A stretch of 64,000 nucleotides of DNA, taken from NCBI RefSeq assembly GCF_040050925.1, contig NZ_CP157390.1, positions 3,596,001-3,660,000 of the forward strand, written 5' to 3'. The position numbers were made by a program, and so were the translations under genes. Within the stretch, counting starts at the first letter, position 1, and each line of letters opens with the position of its first letter. Origin of the DNA: Leifsonia sp. NPDC080035 (GTDB taxonomy: Bacteria; Actinomycetota; Actinomycetes; Actinomycetales; Microbacteriaceae). The notes under the pieces are model-generated. The model ran no database searches, was not told the origin of the DNA, and was given only the letters and a program-made list of their open reading frames with translations. This document shows, one piece after another, positions 38,613-48,206 of this stretch.

Positions 38613-39704
38613 TCAGCCGCGGCGCCTCCCTGCCCGCCCGATCGTCGCCGTCAACACCGTCAGCAGGTGCTCGGCCGACGCGTCCCAGCTGTACCGGGCC
38701 GCCGCCTGCCGGGACGCCGCGGAGCGCTGCGCCCACACCTCCGGCTGCTCCAGGTGCCGCACCCGGTCGGCGAGCGCCGTCGGGTCGTCCGCAGGGAAGT
38801 ACAGTGCCGCGTCGCCGCCGATCTCGCGGAAGATCGGGATGTCGCTGACGATCACCGGCGTCCCGAGCGTCATCGACTCCAGCAGCGGGATGCCGAAGCC
38901 CTCGTCCTTGGACGCGGTCACCAGCGCCGTCGCCCTGGCCAGCGTCTCGGCGTACTCCTCGTCGCTCGCACCGTTGTGGAACACGATCCGCGCGCCGGGG
39001 GCGAGCGCGGTGAGGCGCTCCTCCTCGTGCTCGCCGACCTTGCTCATCAGGTGCAGCTCGTAGCCCGGCAGCAGCGCGACCGCCCTGACCAGCGTGTCGA
39101 CGTTCTTGTAGGGCATGAACGAGCCCATGTAGACCAGGCTCTTGCTCTCGGGGGCGGTGCGCGACGCCCGCTCCTCCGGGATGGCCGGCATGTCCGCCGC
39201 GTTCGGCACCACGTACACCGGCCGCTTGGTCAGGCGGTGCTCGGCGATGAGCTGCTTGGTCGTGTTCGAGACGGTGACGACCGCGTCCGACCGGTTGAGC
39301 AGCATCCGCTGCGGCCACCAGGAGAGGTGATACAGCCGCCACAGCGCCCGGACGAACGCCGGCAGGTCGCGCGGCGGCGTCGGGTGGCGGTAGTAGATGA
39401 GGTCGTGCACGGTGAGGATGAGCCGGTAGCGCCGCCCGAAGCCTCCCATCGTCTGCATCGGGGTGAACACCACGTCCGGCCTCAGCTTGTTGACCTGGCG
39501 CGCCACCCACGGCTCGCCCACCGACGTCGGGGACGCGATGAGCTCCCACGGCAGGTCCGGCAGCATCTCCAGTTGGCGGTGGTCGTTGATGAGCATGGTG
39601 ACGTCGTGCCGCTTCGCCAGCGCGGTGACCAGGCCGGCCGTGTACCGGCTGATCCCGTCGTGCCGGCCGATGCGGGTGTACCGGCAGTCGAACAGGACCC
39701 TCAT
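38613..39704 (-). CDS. family 4 glycosyltransferase
   Basis: The protein has 363 residues. The N-terminal Rossmann half has DCRYTRIGRHDGISRYTAGL; the C-terminal half has GSFMPYKNVDTL and the donor-binding DEGFGIPLLESMTLGTPVI with the Glu pair. The nucleotide-sugar and acceptor are not predictable. The ATG overlaps the stop of the alpha/beta hydrolase gene, so the two are cotranslated. No adjacent glycan cluster is present. Confidence 0.9.
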   Translation of the reverse strand: MRVLFDCRYTRIGRHDGISRYTAGLVTALAKRHDVTMLINDHRQLEMLPDLPWELIASPTSVGEPWVARQVNKLRPDVVFTPMQTMGGFGRRYRLILTVHDLIYYRHPTPPRDLPAFVRALWRLYHLSWWPQRMLLNRSDAVVTVSNTTKQLIAEHRLTKRPVYVVPNAADMPAIPEERASRTAPESKSLVYMGSFMPYKNVDTLVRAVALLPGYELHLMSKVGEHEEERLTALAPGARIVFHNGASDEEYAETLARATALVTASKDEGFGIPLLESMTLGTPVIVSDIPIFREIGGDAALYFPADDPTALADRVRHLEQPEVWAQRSAASRQAAARYSWDASAEHLLTVLTATIGRAGRRRG

Positions 39705-40609
39705 GCCAGGAACTCCTCGATGGCGGTGGCCGCCTCCACGGGCTTCTCGTAGTGGATGAGGTGCCCGACGCCCCCGATCTCCACGAGTCGTGCATCCGGG
39801 AACAGCCCGCGCAGCCGACGCTCGGCCGCGATCGGCGTGATGTCGTCGTCCACCGCGGCGACCAGCAGCGTCCGCTCCGGGATGCGCGCGGCGAACTCGC
39901 TCACGTCGTGCGAGACGGATGCGCGGAACGCCTCGAGCACCACCCGCCGGTCGCTGAACGCGGAGAAGTAGCTGTCGTGCTGGCCGTGGATCCAGCGCCG
40001 CAGCGCCGGCTGCTTCGTCTTCGCCATCGCGATGCTCATCACCCGGACGATGACCCGGTTGCGCAGCAGGGCGAAGCCCAGACGTTCGGGCAGGGCGGCG
40101 GCCAGCCAGTAGTAGAAGATCGCCAGCCTGGTCAGGATGCCGCGCGGGCCCTGCAGCGCCGGCTGGCCGATCGGGTTCACCAGCACGACCGCGTCCGGGC
40201 GCTCGGCGGCCGGGTCGGCGAGCGTCGCCGACACCACGATCGAGCCGAACGAGTGGCCGAGCAGCACGACCCGGCCAGTGAGTCCGAGCCCCGCGACGAA
40301 GGCTCGCAGCCAGCGCGCGTAGCCCTCGATGTCGTGGGACGCCTCCGTCATCGGCGTCGACTCCCCGAAGCCGGGCAGGTCGGGCGAGATCAGCCGCATC
40401 CCCTCCAGCTGCGCCACCACCGGCTCCAGGCCGTGGTGGTCGCCGCGGAATCCGTGGACGAGCACCAGGGTCGTCGCGGCGTCCGCGTCGCCGTAGTCCC
40501 AGTACCGGGTGGTGCCGCCCAGCAGCTCCGCCTCACACCGGCGGACGGGCAGCCGGGCGAGCGCCGCGGCGTATGGTGAGGCCGTGTCGGAGAGCGAGGT
40601 GGAGATCAT
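39701..40609 (-). CDS. alpha/beta hydrolase
   Basis: The protein has 302 residues from the ATG at 40609; an upstream extension exists but is less plausible. The oxyanion loop is HGFRGDH (52-58), the nucleophile elbow is GHSFGS (Ser120), and a late VGHLIHYEKP supplies the histidine. It is a probable serine hydrolase of unknown substrate, coupled to a glycosyltransferase. Confidence 0.88.
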   Translation of the reverse strand: MISTSLSDTASPYAAALARLPVRRCEAELLGGTTRYWDYGDADAATTLVLVHGFRGDHHGLEPVVAQLEGMRLISPDLPGFGESTPMTEASHDIEGYARWLRAFVAGLGLTGRVVLLGHSFGSIVVSATLADPAAERPDAVVLVNPIGQPALQGPRGILTRLAIFYYWLAAALPERLGFALLRNRVIVRVMSIAMAKTKQPALRRWIHGQHDSYFSAFSDRRVVLEAFRASVSHDVSEFAARIPERTLLVAAVDDDITPIAAERRLRGLFPDARLVEIGGVGHLIHYEKPVEAATAIEEFLA

Positions 40610-40655
40610 CCAGACCAGTCTAGGCAGGACTGGACAGGCCACCTCTGCCACCCCC

Positions 40656-40683
40656 TAGACTTCTGTGGTTGTAATCGCTTACA
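40656..40683 (+). promoter_or_regulatory. treS promoter with LacI-type operator
   Basis: TGTAATCGCTTACA (40670-40683) matches the LacI-family consensus TGnAAnCGnTTnCA. It sits just downstream of a TAGACT -10 (40656-40661), so bound repressor would block initiation. A TGGACA -35 candidate lies at 40631-40636 with a long 19-base spacer. The regulator is not in this window. Confidence 0.6.
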
Positions 40684-40709
40684 TCGGCCGGCGTGCCGAA
40701 AGGAGAATC

Positions 40710-42419
40710 GTGAGCTTCACCGCGCCCATCACGTTGCCCGGACTCACCCTGGATCCCCAGTGGTATCGGCGCGCCGTGTTCTACGAGGTGATGGTCCGCT
40801 CCTTCGTGGACAGCAACGGGGACGGCTCCGGCGACATCGCCGGTCTGACCTCCAAGCTCGACTACCTGCAGTGGCTGGGCGTCGACGCGCTCTGGCTGCC
40901 GCCGTTCTTCCAGTCGCCGCTGCGCGACGGCGGCTACGACGTGTCCGACTTCAAGGCGATCCTGCCGGAGTTCGGCACGATCGACGAGTTCCAGGATCTC
41001 GTCACCAAGGCGCACGAGCGCAACATGCGCATCATCATCGACCTGCCGATGAACCACACCTCCGACCAGCACGAGTGGTTCCAGCAGTCCCGCTCCGACC
41101 CGGAGGGTCCGTACGGCGACTTCTATGTCTGGAACGACACCGACGACAAGTGGCCGGACATCCGCATCATCTTCGTCGACACCGAGGACTCCAACTGGGC
41201 GTTCGACGAGGCGCGCCGGCAGTACTACTTCCACCGCTTCTTCTCCCACCAGCCGGACCTGAACTTCGAGAACCCGGCCGTGCACGAGGCGATGCACGAC
41301 ATCGTGCGGTTCTGGCTGGACCTCGGCGTCGACGGCTTCCGGCTCGACGCCATCCCCTACCTCTACGAGTCGGACGAGGGCAACGGCGAGGGCGAGCCGC
41401 CGACGCACGAGTTCATCAAGCGGCTGCGCGAGATGGTCGATCGCGACTACCCGGGCCGGATGATGATCGCCGAGGCGAACCAGTGGCCCCGCGAGGTCGC
41501 TGCCTTCTTCGGCTCGGAGGAGGAGCCGGAGTGCCACATGGCCTTCGACTTCCCGGTGATGCCGCGCATCTTCTACGCGCTGCGCTCCCAGCAGGCCTCC
41601 GAGCTCATCCGGGTGCTCTCGGAGACGACGGACGTCCCCGACGGCGCGGCGTGGGGCGTGTTCCTGCGCAACCACGACGAGCTGACCCTCGAGATGGTCA
41701 GCGAGGAGTACCGGCAGGCGATGTACGGCTGGTACGCCTACGACCCGCGGATGCGCGCGAACATCGGGATCCGCCGCCGGCTCGCGCCGCTGCTGGACAA
41801 CTCGCGCGCCGAGATGGAGCTGGCGCACGCCCTGCTGTTCTCGCTCCCCGGCAGCCCGTTCCTCTACTACGGCGACGAGATCGGGATGGGCGACAACATC
41901 TGGTTGCCGGACCGCGACAGCTCCCGCACGCCGATGCAGTGGACGCCGGACCGCAACGCCGGCTTCTCGACCGCCGACCCCGGCAAGCTCTTCCTCCCCG
42001 TCGTCCAGTCGCTGGTGTTCCACTACAACCAGGTGAACGTGGAGGCGCAGCTGGCGCAGTCGCGGTCGCTGCTGCACTGGATCCGCAACGTCATCCACGT
42101 GCGCAAGGCGCACCCGGTGTTCGGGCTCGGCGACATCCGCGTGCTGCCGACCAACCACGAGTCGGTGCTCGCCTTTGTGCGCTCGTACGAGGGCAGCGGC
42201 ACGCGTTTCGGCGACCAGCCGGAGGACGTGCTCTGCGTGTTCTCGTTCGCGCACAATCCGGTGTCGGTCACCCTGGACGCGCCGGAATTCGCCGGTCGCG
42301 CCCTGTACGACCTGTTCGGCGGCGCGGAGTTCCCGACGATCGCGGAGGACGGCCGCTTCACGCTGACGCTCGGCACCCAGAACTTCTACTGGCTGCACAT
42401 CGAGCCGCGCCGGGACTGA
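40710..42419 (+). CDS. treS: trehalose synthase (maltose alpha-D-glucosyltransferase)
   Basis: The protein has 569 residues from a GTG at 40710 with AAGGAG upstream. GH13 motifs: DYLQWLGVDALWLPPFFQSP, DLPMNHTS, DGFRLDAIPYLYE (nucleophile Asp213), AEANQWP and RNHDELTLE. The YDVSDF and SPFLYYGDEIGMGDNIWLPDRDSSRTPMQWTPD-type tail separates TreS from oligo-glucosidases. It interconverts maltose and trehalose. The usual maltokinase (pep2) and glgE neighbours are absent. A LacI-type operator precedes it. Confidence 0.93.
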   Translation: MSFTAPITLPGLTLDPQWYRRAVFYEVMVRSFVDSNGDGSGDIAGLTSKLDYLQWLGVDALWLPPFFQSPLRDGGYDVSDFKAILPEFGTIDEFQDLVTKAHERNMRIIIDLPMNHTSDQHEWFQQSRSDPEGPYGDFYVWNDTDDKWPDIRIIFVDTEDSNWAFDEARRQYYFHRFFSHQPDLNFENPAVHEAMHDIVRFWLDLGVDGFRLDAIPYLYESDEGNGEGEPPTHEFIKRLREMVDRDYPGRMMIAEANQWPREVAAFFGSEEEPECHMAFDFPVMPRIFYALRSQQASELIRVLSETTDVPDGAAWGVFLRNHDELTLEMVSEEYRQAMYGWYAYDPRMRANIGIRRRLAPLLDNSRAEMELAHALLFSLPGSPFLYYGDEIGMGDNIWLPDRDSSRTPMQWTPDRNAGFSTADPGKLFLPVVQSLVFHYNQVNVEAQLAQSRSLLHWIRNVIHVRKAHPVFGLGDIRVLPTNHESVLAFVRSYEGSGTRFGDQPEDVLCVFSFAHNPVSVTLDAPEFAGRALYDLFGGAEFPTIAEDGRFTLTLGTQNFYWLHIEPRRD

Positions 42420-42520
42420 CGGCCGGGGACGCCACGGCGGCACCGATCCCGCCCCGGCGGATCACGGACCCGCCGGGCGCGGTCCCCGCGGCTGACGGTG
42501 GTCGTTCCTACGCTGGGCTC

Positions 42521-43207
42521 ATGAGCACCTGGCACCACGAACTCGGCGTCTTCGATCTGGAGACGACGGGTGTGGATGTGGAGACGGCCCGCATCGTCAC
42601 CGCGCACGTGGGACTGCTCGGCGATCAGGGCGAGGTGCGGCACGGCCGCTACTGGCTCGTCGACCCGGGCGTCGAGATCCCGGCCGAGGCCACCGCCGTT
42701 CACGGCATCACCACCGAGCTCGCCCGGGCGAAGGGGATGGACGCAGGCACGGCCGTCGCCGCGATCGTCGACCAGCTGCGCCGGCTGTTCGCCCGCGGCA
42801 TTCCGGTGGTCGCCTACAACGCCCCGTACGATTTCACGCTGCTCGACCGCGAGGCGCGGCGCCACGGCATCGAACCGCTCGACGCCCCCGGACCGATCAT
42901 CGATCCGCTGGTGATCGACCGCGCCGTCGACCGCTACCGGCCAGGCAAGCGCACCCTGAGCGTGACCGCCGTGCACTACGGCGTCGAACTGACCGCGGCC
43001 CACGACGCCGGGGCGGACGCGATCGCCGCCGGCCGGCTCGCGCAGGCGCTGGTCCGCGCGCACGGCGAGGCGCTCGCGATGGAGGCGGCAGAGCTGCACC
43101 ACAAGCAGGTCGACTGGTGCCGGGAGCAGGCCGCCGACTTCCAGGACTACATGCGCCGTGTGCGCGACCCGGAGTTCACGGCCTCGGGGGCGTGGCCGCT
43201 GCGCTGA
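42521..43207 (+). CDS. DEDDh 3'-5' exonuclease, DnaQ-like
   Basis: The protein has 228 residues from the ATG at 42521. Exo I is FDLETTG (Asp12, Glu14), Exo II is AYNAPYDFTLL, and Exo III is HDAGADA (HxxxxD). It hydrolyses single-stranded DNA or RNA ends, probably a proofreading-type or repair exonuclease. The C-terminal ~40 residues are helical. No polymerase gene is adjacent. Confidence 0.9.
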   Translation: MSTWHHELGVFDLETTGVDVETARIVTAHVGLLGDQGEVRHGRYWLVDPGVEIPAEATAVHGITTELARAKGMDAGTAVAAIVDQLRRLFARGIPVVAYNAPYDFTLLDREARRHGIEPLDAPGPIIDPLVIDRAVDRYRPGKRTLSVTAVHYGVELTAAHDAGADAIAAGRLAQALVRAHGEALAMEAAELHHKQVDWCREQAADFQDYMRRVRDPEFTASGAWPLR

Positions 43208-43278
43208 GCGCCGCTCGTCCACGACCCGCGCGCACGCTGGGGGTTTCCGCCGCGTCCGCTGGGCGCTACTGTTCGTCC

Positions 43279-43620
43279 ATGAGCGATCCGGACCTGAACC
43301 CGCAGCCTCTGCCGCCGCAGCAGCAACCGCAGCAGCAGCCGCCTCTGCAGCAACCGCAGTACGGCGCCTACCAGCCGGCGCAGCCGGGCTGGAACGTCCT
43401 CGCGATCGTGGGGTTCATCCTCGCGTTCTTCGTCAGCATCGTCGGCGTGATCCTCGGCTTCGTCGCGCTGTCCCAGATCAAGAAGACCGGCGAGCAGGGC
43501 CGCGGCCTCGCGATCGCCGCGATCATCATCGGCTTCGCCGAGATCGTGATCGGCATCATCATCGCCATCATCGTGGCGATCGCCCTCGGCGTCGCCGCCA
43601 CGCAGTACCAGAACTACTGA
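43279..43620 (+). CDS. DUF4190 small membrane protein
   Basis: The protein has 113 residues. Residues 1-37 are Pro/Gln-rich; two hydrophobic segments follow (about 40-63 and 75-105) joined by the IKKTGEQGRG loop characteristic of DUF4190. Function unknown. It is followed by a strong terminator. Confidence 0.83.
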   Translation: MSDPDLNPQPLPPQQQPQQQPPLQQPQYGAYQPAQPGWNVLAIVGFILAFFVSIVGVILGFVALSQIKKTGEQGRGLAIAAIIIGFAEIVIGIIIAIIVAIALGVAATQYQNY

Positions 43621-43630
43621 CGTCCCCCGC

Positions 43631-43677
43631 GCACCACGAGAAAGGCCCCCGTCGTGCGACGGGGGCCTTTCTGGTGC
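43631..43677. terminator. strong bidirectional terminator before L31
   Basis: GAAAGGCCCCCGTCG and its complement (43640-43669) form a stem flanked by further pairing of GCACCA with TGGTGC (43631-43677). It ends in CCTTTC, giving a partial U-tract on each strand. It lies between the convergent DUF4190 and L31 stops. Confidence 0.85.
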
Positions 43678-43683
43678 GGCGGG

Positions 43684-43935
43684 TTACTTGCCGAAGTTCT
43701 TGTAGCGCGAGTTGAACTTCTCGACACGGCCGGCCGAGTCGAGGATGCGCTGCTTGCCCGTGTAGAACGGGTGCGACTCGGAGGAGATCTCGACGTCGAT
43801 CACCGGGTAGGTGTTGCCGTCCTCCCACTCGATCGTCTTCTCGCTGGAGACGGTGGAGCGGGTGAGGAACGTCGCGCCCGAGGCCAGGTCGCGGAAAACC
43901 ACCGGGGCGTAGTCGGGGTGGATGTCAGTCTTCAT
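43684..43935 (-). CDS. rpmE2: 50S ribosomal protein L31, type B
   Basis: The protein has 83 residues starting with MKTDIHPDY at 43935. It contains no cysteine, so it is the zinc-free paralogue used in place of the CxxC form when zinc is scarce. RYKNFGK ends the protein. A 123-base leader separates it from the upstream ABC gene; I see no clear Zur box there. Confidence 0.93.
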   Translation of the reverse strand: MKTDIHPDYAPVVFRDLASGATFLTRSTVSSEKTIEWEDGNTYPVIDVEISSESHPFYTGKQRILDSAGRVEKFNSRYKNFGK

Positions 43936-44058
43936 GAGGACTTCCTTGTTGCGTAGTGTTCGGTCGGTCAAGTCCGCGCTCGATGCGCGAGGACGGGAAG
44001 CTTTCGGCCCGCATTCGTCTCACGACTCCCGGACCAGCTATCGAGTTTAGCAGATCCG

Positions 44059-44859
44059 TCAGTCGATCGTCTTCTGACGCGCCCGGGCGGTGAACCGGCC
44101 GTCGCTCTCCTCGAGCTCGACGTCCACACCGAACGTCTCGCTCAGGGAGGCACTGGTCAGCACTTCGCCGATCGGTCCCTGCGCGGTGATCCGGCCGTCC
44201 TTCAGCAGCAGCGCGCGGTTGAAGCCGACGGGGATCTCCTCGACGTGGTGGGTCACCATCACGATCGCGGGCGACTTGGGGTCGCTCGCGTAGCCGCCGA
44301 GCAGCTGCAGCAGCTCCTCGCGGCCGCCGAGGTCGAGGCTGGCGGCGGGCTCGTCGAGCAGCAGCATCTCGGGATCCGTCATCACCGAGCGGGCGATCTG
44401 CACCCGCTTCTGCTCGCCGTCGCTGAGGCTCCCGAAGGTGCGCTCGGCGAGGTGGTCGAGGTGCCACTCGGCGAGCACCCGGTGGGCGCGGCGCTCGTCG
44501 ATCTCCTCGTACAGCTCGTTCCAGCGGCCGGTGACCGCGTACGCCGCGGTCATCACCACGTCGAGCACGCGCTCGGTGCGCGGGATGCGACGGGCGAGGG
44601 CGCTGGAGGCGAAGCCGAGCAGCGGCCGCAGCTCGGAGAGGTCGCTGTGGCCCAGCGACTCGCCGAGCACAGTCGCCTCACCGGAGGACGGGTGCAGGGC
44701 GGCCGCGGCGATCTGCAGCATGGTGGTCTTCCCGGCGCCGTTCGGGCCGAGGATCACCCAGCGCTCGTCCGGCTCCACGGTCCAGTCGACACCCTCGAGG
44801 ACGGCGTTGCCGTCCCGGGTCACGGACACGTCTTGGAGTCGGAGAACGCTGCTGGCCAT
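44059..44859 (-). CDS. ABC transporter ATP-binding protein
   Basis: The protein has 266 residues. Walker A is GPNGAGKTT (38-46), the signature is LSDGEQKR (~147), and Walker B is LLLDEPAASLDLGG. Organisation resembles the ModF/YlmA-type stand-alone cytoplasmic ATPases. No permease gene is adjacent. It runs upstream of rpmE2 on the same strand. Confidence 0.88.
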   Translation of the reverse strand: MASSVLRLQDVSVTRDGNAVLEGVDWTVEPDERWVILGPNGAGKTTMLQIAAAALHPSSGEATVLGESLGHSDLSELRPLLGFASSALARRIPRTERVLDVVMTAAYAVTGRWNELYEEIDERRAHRVLAEWHLDHLAERTFGSLSDGEQKRVQIARSVMTDPEMLLLDEPAASLDLGGREELLQLLGGYASDPKSPAIVMVTHHVEEIPVGFNRALLLKDGRITAQGPIGEVLTSASLSETFGVDVELEESDGRFTARARQKTID

Positions 44860-44872
44860 GACCTCTAGCCTA

Positions 44873-45069
44873 GCGGCGTCAGGAGGACGCCGTTGACGCC
44901 GCCGAGGGGCGCGTCGTTGTCGTTTTCGGGCCTCGAAAACGACACCAACGTGCCGCTCGGCGAGAGGCCGGCCGGCGGGACGCCATCGCTTCCGGAGTAG
45001 TTCACACTCGGGCGCGGCGTGTCGCGTGACGTACTCAGGAACGGATGGCGCGCGGCGTCAGGAGGACGC
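44873..45069. repeat. 18-bp direct repeats around the palindrome
   Basis: GCGGCGTCAGGAGGACGC occurs exactly at 44873-44890 and 45052-45069. The second copy includes the last two serine codons and stop of the glgA gene; the first is a stray duplicate in the intergenic region. Confidence 0.55.
44902..44960. repeat. palindromic repeat family, copy 1
   Basis: The 27-base arms 44902-44928 and 44934-44960 match at 23 positions around a five-base loop. The core (CGAGGGGCACGTYGTTGTC, allowing variation) is shared with the palindrome at 48207-48263. It lies in the gap between the ABC ATPase start and the glgA stop. Confidence 0.7.
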
Positions 45070-46245
45070 GACGGACCGGTAGACCGCGCGGGTCTGCTCG
45101 GCGATCGCGGCCCAGCTGAACTCCTGCTCGGCGCGCCGACGCCCGGCCTCGCCCATCCGCGCCGCCCGCTCCGGGTCGCCGACGACCTCGGTGAGCGCCG
45201 CCGCCAGATCCCGGACGAAGCCCTCCGGGTCCGTCGGCGTCCCCGTGCCGTCCTGCAGCTGCTGGATCGGCACCAGCCGCCCGGTCACGCCGTCCACGAT
45301 CACCTCGGGGATGCCGCCGGTCGCCGTGCCGACCACCGGCAGCCCGCACGCCATCGCCTCCAGGTTCACGATGCCGAGCGGCTCGTAGATCGAGGGGCAG
45401 ACGAACACGGTGGATGCGCTGAGCGCGGCCCGCAGCTCGTCGTTCGGGAGCAGCCGGTCGATCCACACGACGCCGTCGCGCTCGGCCTGCAGCTGCTCGA
45501 CGAGCCCGGTCACCTCCGCCAGGATCTCCGGGGTGTCCGGCGCGCCGGCGCAGAGGATCAGCTGCACGTCCTTCGGCAGCAGCGTCGCGGCACGCAGCAG
45601 GTACGGGAGACCCTTCTGGCGCGTGATCCTGCCGACGAAGACGACGGCGGGGCGGCTCGGGTCGATCCCGAGCGAGCGTGCCAGGTCCTCGTCGTGCAGC
45701 GGCTGCCACCGCTCAAGGTCGATGCCGTTGTAGACGACCGTCACGTCGGACGGATCGAGCGACGGGTAGGAGTTCAGGATGTCGCGGCGCATCCCCTCGC
45801 TCACCGCGATCACCCGGTCGGCGGCTTCGAACGCGGTCTTCTCGATCCAGCTGGACACACGGTAGCCGCCGCCCAGCTGCTCGGCCTTCCACGGCCGCAG
45901 CGGCTCCAGGCTGTGCGCGGTGACGACGTGCGGGACGCCGTGCAGCAGCTTGGCGATGTGACCGCCGGCGTTCGCATACCAGGTGTGCGAGTGGACGACG
46001 TCCGCTCCCCTGCAGTCCTGGGCCATCTGCAGGTCGACGCCGAGCGTCGTGACCGACCCGTTGGCCTCCGCCAGCTCCGCAGGCACCCGATAGGCGACCG
46101 TGTCGGCCTCCTCGCGCGGCGCTCCGAAGCAGCGCACGATCACCTCGGTGTCCGTCCGGAGAGCCCGGACGAGCTCGGTCACGTGCACCCCGGCGCCGCC
46201 GTAGATGTCCGGCGGGTACTCCCGGGTCAGAAGATCAACGCGCAT
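45058..46245 (-). CDS. glgA: glycogen synthase, actinobacterial GT4 type
   Basis: The protein has 395 residues. The start is MRVDLLTREYPPDIYGGAGVH; the donor site carries EPLGIVNLEAMACGLPVVGT; VGRITRQKGLPYLLRA lies mid-protein. It resembles the GlgA/GlgM type of actinobacteria, which can use ADP-glucose to build alpha-1,4-glucan or maltose 1-phosphate. It diverges from glgC across 47 bases. The 3' end is part of an exact 18-base repeat. Confidence 0.9.
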   Translation of the reverse strand: MRVDLLTREYPPDIYGGAGVHVTELVRALRTDTEVIVRCFGAPREEADTVAYRVPAELAEANGSVTTLGVDLQMAQDCRGADVVHSHTWYANAGGHIAKLLHGVPHVVTAHSLEPLRPWKAEQLGGGYRVSSWIEKTAFEAADRVIAVSEGMRRDILNSYPSLDPSDVTVVYNGIDLERWQPLHDEDLARSLGIDPSRPAVVFVGRITRQKGLPYLLRAATLLPKDVQLILCAGAPDTPEILAEVTGLVEQLQAERDGVVWIDRLLPNDELRAALSASTVFVCPSIYEPLGIVNLEAMACGLPVVGTATGGIPEVIVDGVTGRLVPIQQLQDGTGTPTDPEGFVRDLAAALTEVVGDPERAARMGEAGRRRAEQEFSWAAIAEQTRAVYRSVASS

Positions 46246-46279
46246 GTCGAGAACGCTAGTACAGCCCCCGGGTTGCCTC

Positions 46280-46285
46280 TACTGT
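46280..46285 (+). promoter_or_regulatory. glgC -10 box, apparently leaderless
   Basis: TACTGT ends seven bases before the glgC ATG, the distance expected if transcription starts at the A of the ATG. AAGGG sits too close to the ATG for normal ribosome binding. Confidence 0.45.
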
Positions 46286-46292
46286 AAGGGTC

Positions 46293-47537
46293 ATGGCAGC
46301 AGGCAAGAAGATCTTCGGCATCGTCCTCGCGGGTGGGGAGGGCAAGCGGCTGATGCCGTTGACAGCGGATCGCGCGAAGCCCGCGGTCCCGTTCGGCGGT
46401 CAGTACCGGCTGATCGACTTCGCGCTGTCCAACCTGATCAACTCCCAGCTGCGGCAGATCGTCGTGCTCACCCAGTACAAGTCGCACAGCCTCGACCGCC
46501 ACGTCTCGCAGACCTGGCGCCTCGACGGGATGCTGAACTCCTACATCGCCTCGGTGCCCGCCCAGCAGCGCCTCGGCAAGCGCTGGTTCAGTGGCTCGGC
46601 GGACGCGATCCTGCAGAGCCTCAACCTGCTCCGCGACGAGAAGCCGGACATCGTGGTCGTCGTCGGCGCCGACCACGTCTACCGCATGGACTTCGGGCAG
46701 ATGATCCAGGCGCACATCGACTCGGGCCAGGCGGCGACGGTCGCGGCCATCCGGCAGCCGATCTCGCTCGCCGACCAGTTCGGCGTGATCGAGGTCGACG
46801 CGGCGCACCCGGAGCGGATCGCTGCGTTCCGCGAGAAGCCGAGCGACCCGGTGGGCCTGCCCGACTCCCCCGGCGAGGTGCTCGCCTCGATGGGCAACTA
46901 CGTCTTCGACGCGGAGGCGCTCATCGACGCCGTCCAGCGCGACGGCGACCGCCCGGACTCCAACCACGACATGGGCGGCGACATCATCCCGGACTTCGTC
47001 TCACGCGGCGAGGCGGGCGTCTACGACTTCAACAACAACGACGTCCCCGGCTCCACCGATCGCGACCGTTACTACTGGCGCGACGTCGGGACGATCGACT
47101 CGTTCTTCGAGGCGCACCAGGACCTGATCTCGGCCCTCCCGGTCTTCAACCTCTACAACAGCGAATGGCCGATCTTCAGCCAGGTGCTGAACTCCCCTCC
47201 CGCGAAGATCGTGCGCGACGGCCGCGGCGCCCTGGGCACGACCATCGACTCCATCGTCTCGCTCGGCTCGGTGATCTCCGGCGCGCACCTCGAGCGGAGC
47301 GTGCTCGGGCCGTGGGCGAAGGTGAGCTCCGGCGCGAAGGTGGTGGACTCCGTCGTGTTCGAGCGCGCCGTCATCGAGCCGAACGCGTTCGTCGGACGTG
47401 CCATCCTGGACAAGGACGTCGTTGTGGCCGAAGGGGCCAGGATCGGCGTCGACCCGGACCGGGACCGCGCACGCGGCTTCACCGTCACCGAGTCCGGGAT
47501 CACCGTCGTCGGCAAAGGAGTTCACGTCGTTCCATGA
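46293..47537 (+). CDS. glgC: glucose-1-phosphate adenylyltransferase
   Basis: The protein has 414 residues. The nucleotidyltransferase signature is [25 protein letters not shown] at the start; DHVYRMDF and DVGTIDSFF follow; C-terminal left-handed helix repeats run from ~300. It makes ADP-glucose for the divergently encoded GlgA. The stop overlaps the serB start (ATGA). Confidence 0.95.
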   Translation: MAAGKKIFGIVLAGGEGKRLMPLTADRAKPAVPFGGQYRLIDFALSNLINSQLRQIVVLTQYKSHSLDRHVSQTWRLDGMLNSYIASVPAQQRLGKRWFSGSADAILQSLNLLRDEKPDIVVVVGADHVYRMDFGQMIQAHIDSGQAATVAAIRQPISLADQFGVIEVDAAHPERIAAFREKPSDPVGLPDSPGEVLASMGNYVFDAEALIDAVQRDGDRPDSNHDMGGDIIPDFVSRGEAGVYDFNNNDVPGSTDRDRYYWRDVGTIDSFFEAHQDLISALPVFNLYNSEWPIFSQVLNSPPAKIVRDGRGALGTTIDSIVSLGSVISGAHLERSVLGPWAKVSSGAKVVDSVVFERAVIEPNAFVGRAILDKDVVVAEGARIGVDPDRDRARGFTVTESGITVVGKGVHVVP

Positions 47538-48202
47538 CGTCCGCACGTTCGCACAGCAGCAGGCCCACCACGTTCCTCGTCGTCCTGGACGCCGACTCCA
47601 CCCTCATCCACGACGAGGTGATCGAGCTGCTCTCCGAGGAGGCGGGCTCGCGCGCCGAGGTCGCCGACATCACGGAGCGCGCGATGCGCGGCGAGCTCGA
47701 CTTCGAGGCGAGCCTGCGCGAGCGCGTCCGCACGCTGGCCGGGCTCCCGGTCGAGGTGTTCGAGCGCGTGGGCGAGCGCATCCGGGTGACGGACGGCGTC
47801 CCGGAGCTCGTCGCCGGGGTGCAGGCCGCGGGCGGCCGCATCGGCGTGGTGTCCGGCGGCTTCCACGAACTGCTCGACCCGCTGGGCGAGCGGCTCGGGC
47901 TCGACCACTGGCGCGCCAACCGGCTGGAGGTGCGGGACGGGGTGCTCACCGGCGAGGTGGACGGCACCGTGGTCGACGCGGCGGCGAAGGCGCAGTCCCT
48001 GCTGTTCTGGGCCGCGGACGCCGGCGTCCACCTCCGTCAGACGGTCGCGATCGGCGACGGAGCGAACGATCTGCGGATGATGGCCGAGGCCGGGCTCTCG
48101 ATCGCGTTCAACGCCAAGCCGCGGGTGCGGGCGGAGGCGGACCTGGTGATCGACCGCCAGGACCTCGCCCAGGTGCTCCCCCTGCTCGGCCTGCGCGGCT
48201 GA
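47534..48202 (+). CDS. serB: phosphoserine phosphatase
   Basis: The protein has 222 residues from the ATG at 47534. HAD motif I is DADST (19-23, nucleophile Asp19), motif II is the GVVSGG serine, and motif IV is [10 protein letters not shown]. It catalyses the last step of serine synthesis. The overlap with glgC implies cotranscription, an unusual metabolic pairing. There is no N-terminal ACT domain. Confidence 0.92.
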   Translation: MTSARSHSSRPTTFLVVLDADSTLIHDEVIELLSEEAGSRAEVADITERAMRGELDFEASLRERVRTLAGLPVEVFERVGERIRVTDGVPELVAGVQAAGGRIGVVSGGFHELLDPLGERLGLDHWRANRLEVRDGVLTGEVDGTVVDAAAKAQSLLFWAADAGVHLRQTVAIGDGANDLRMMAEAGLSIAFNAKPRVRAEADLVIDRQDLAQVLPLLGLRG

Positions 48203-48206
48203 CTCG

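Noticed and set aside
43936..44058. A Zur or other metal-responsive site in front of the type-B L31 gene
   Set aside because: No recognisable Zur palindrome could be found in the 123-base leader.
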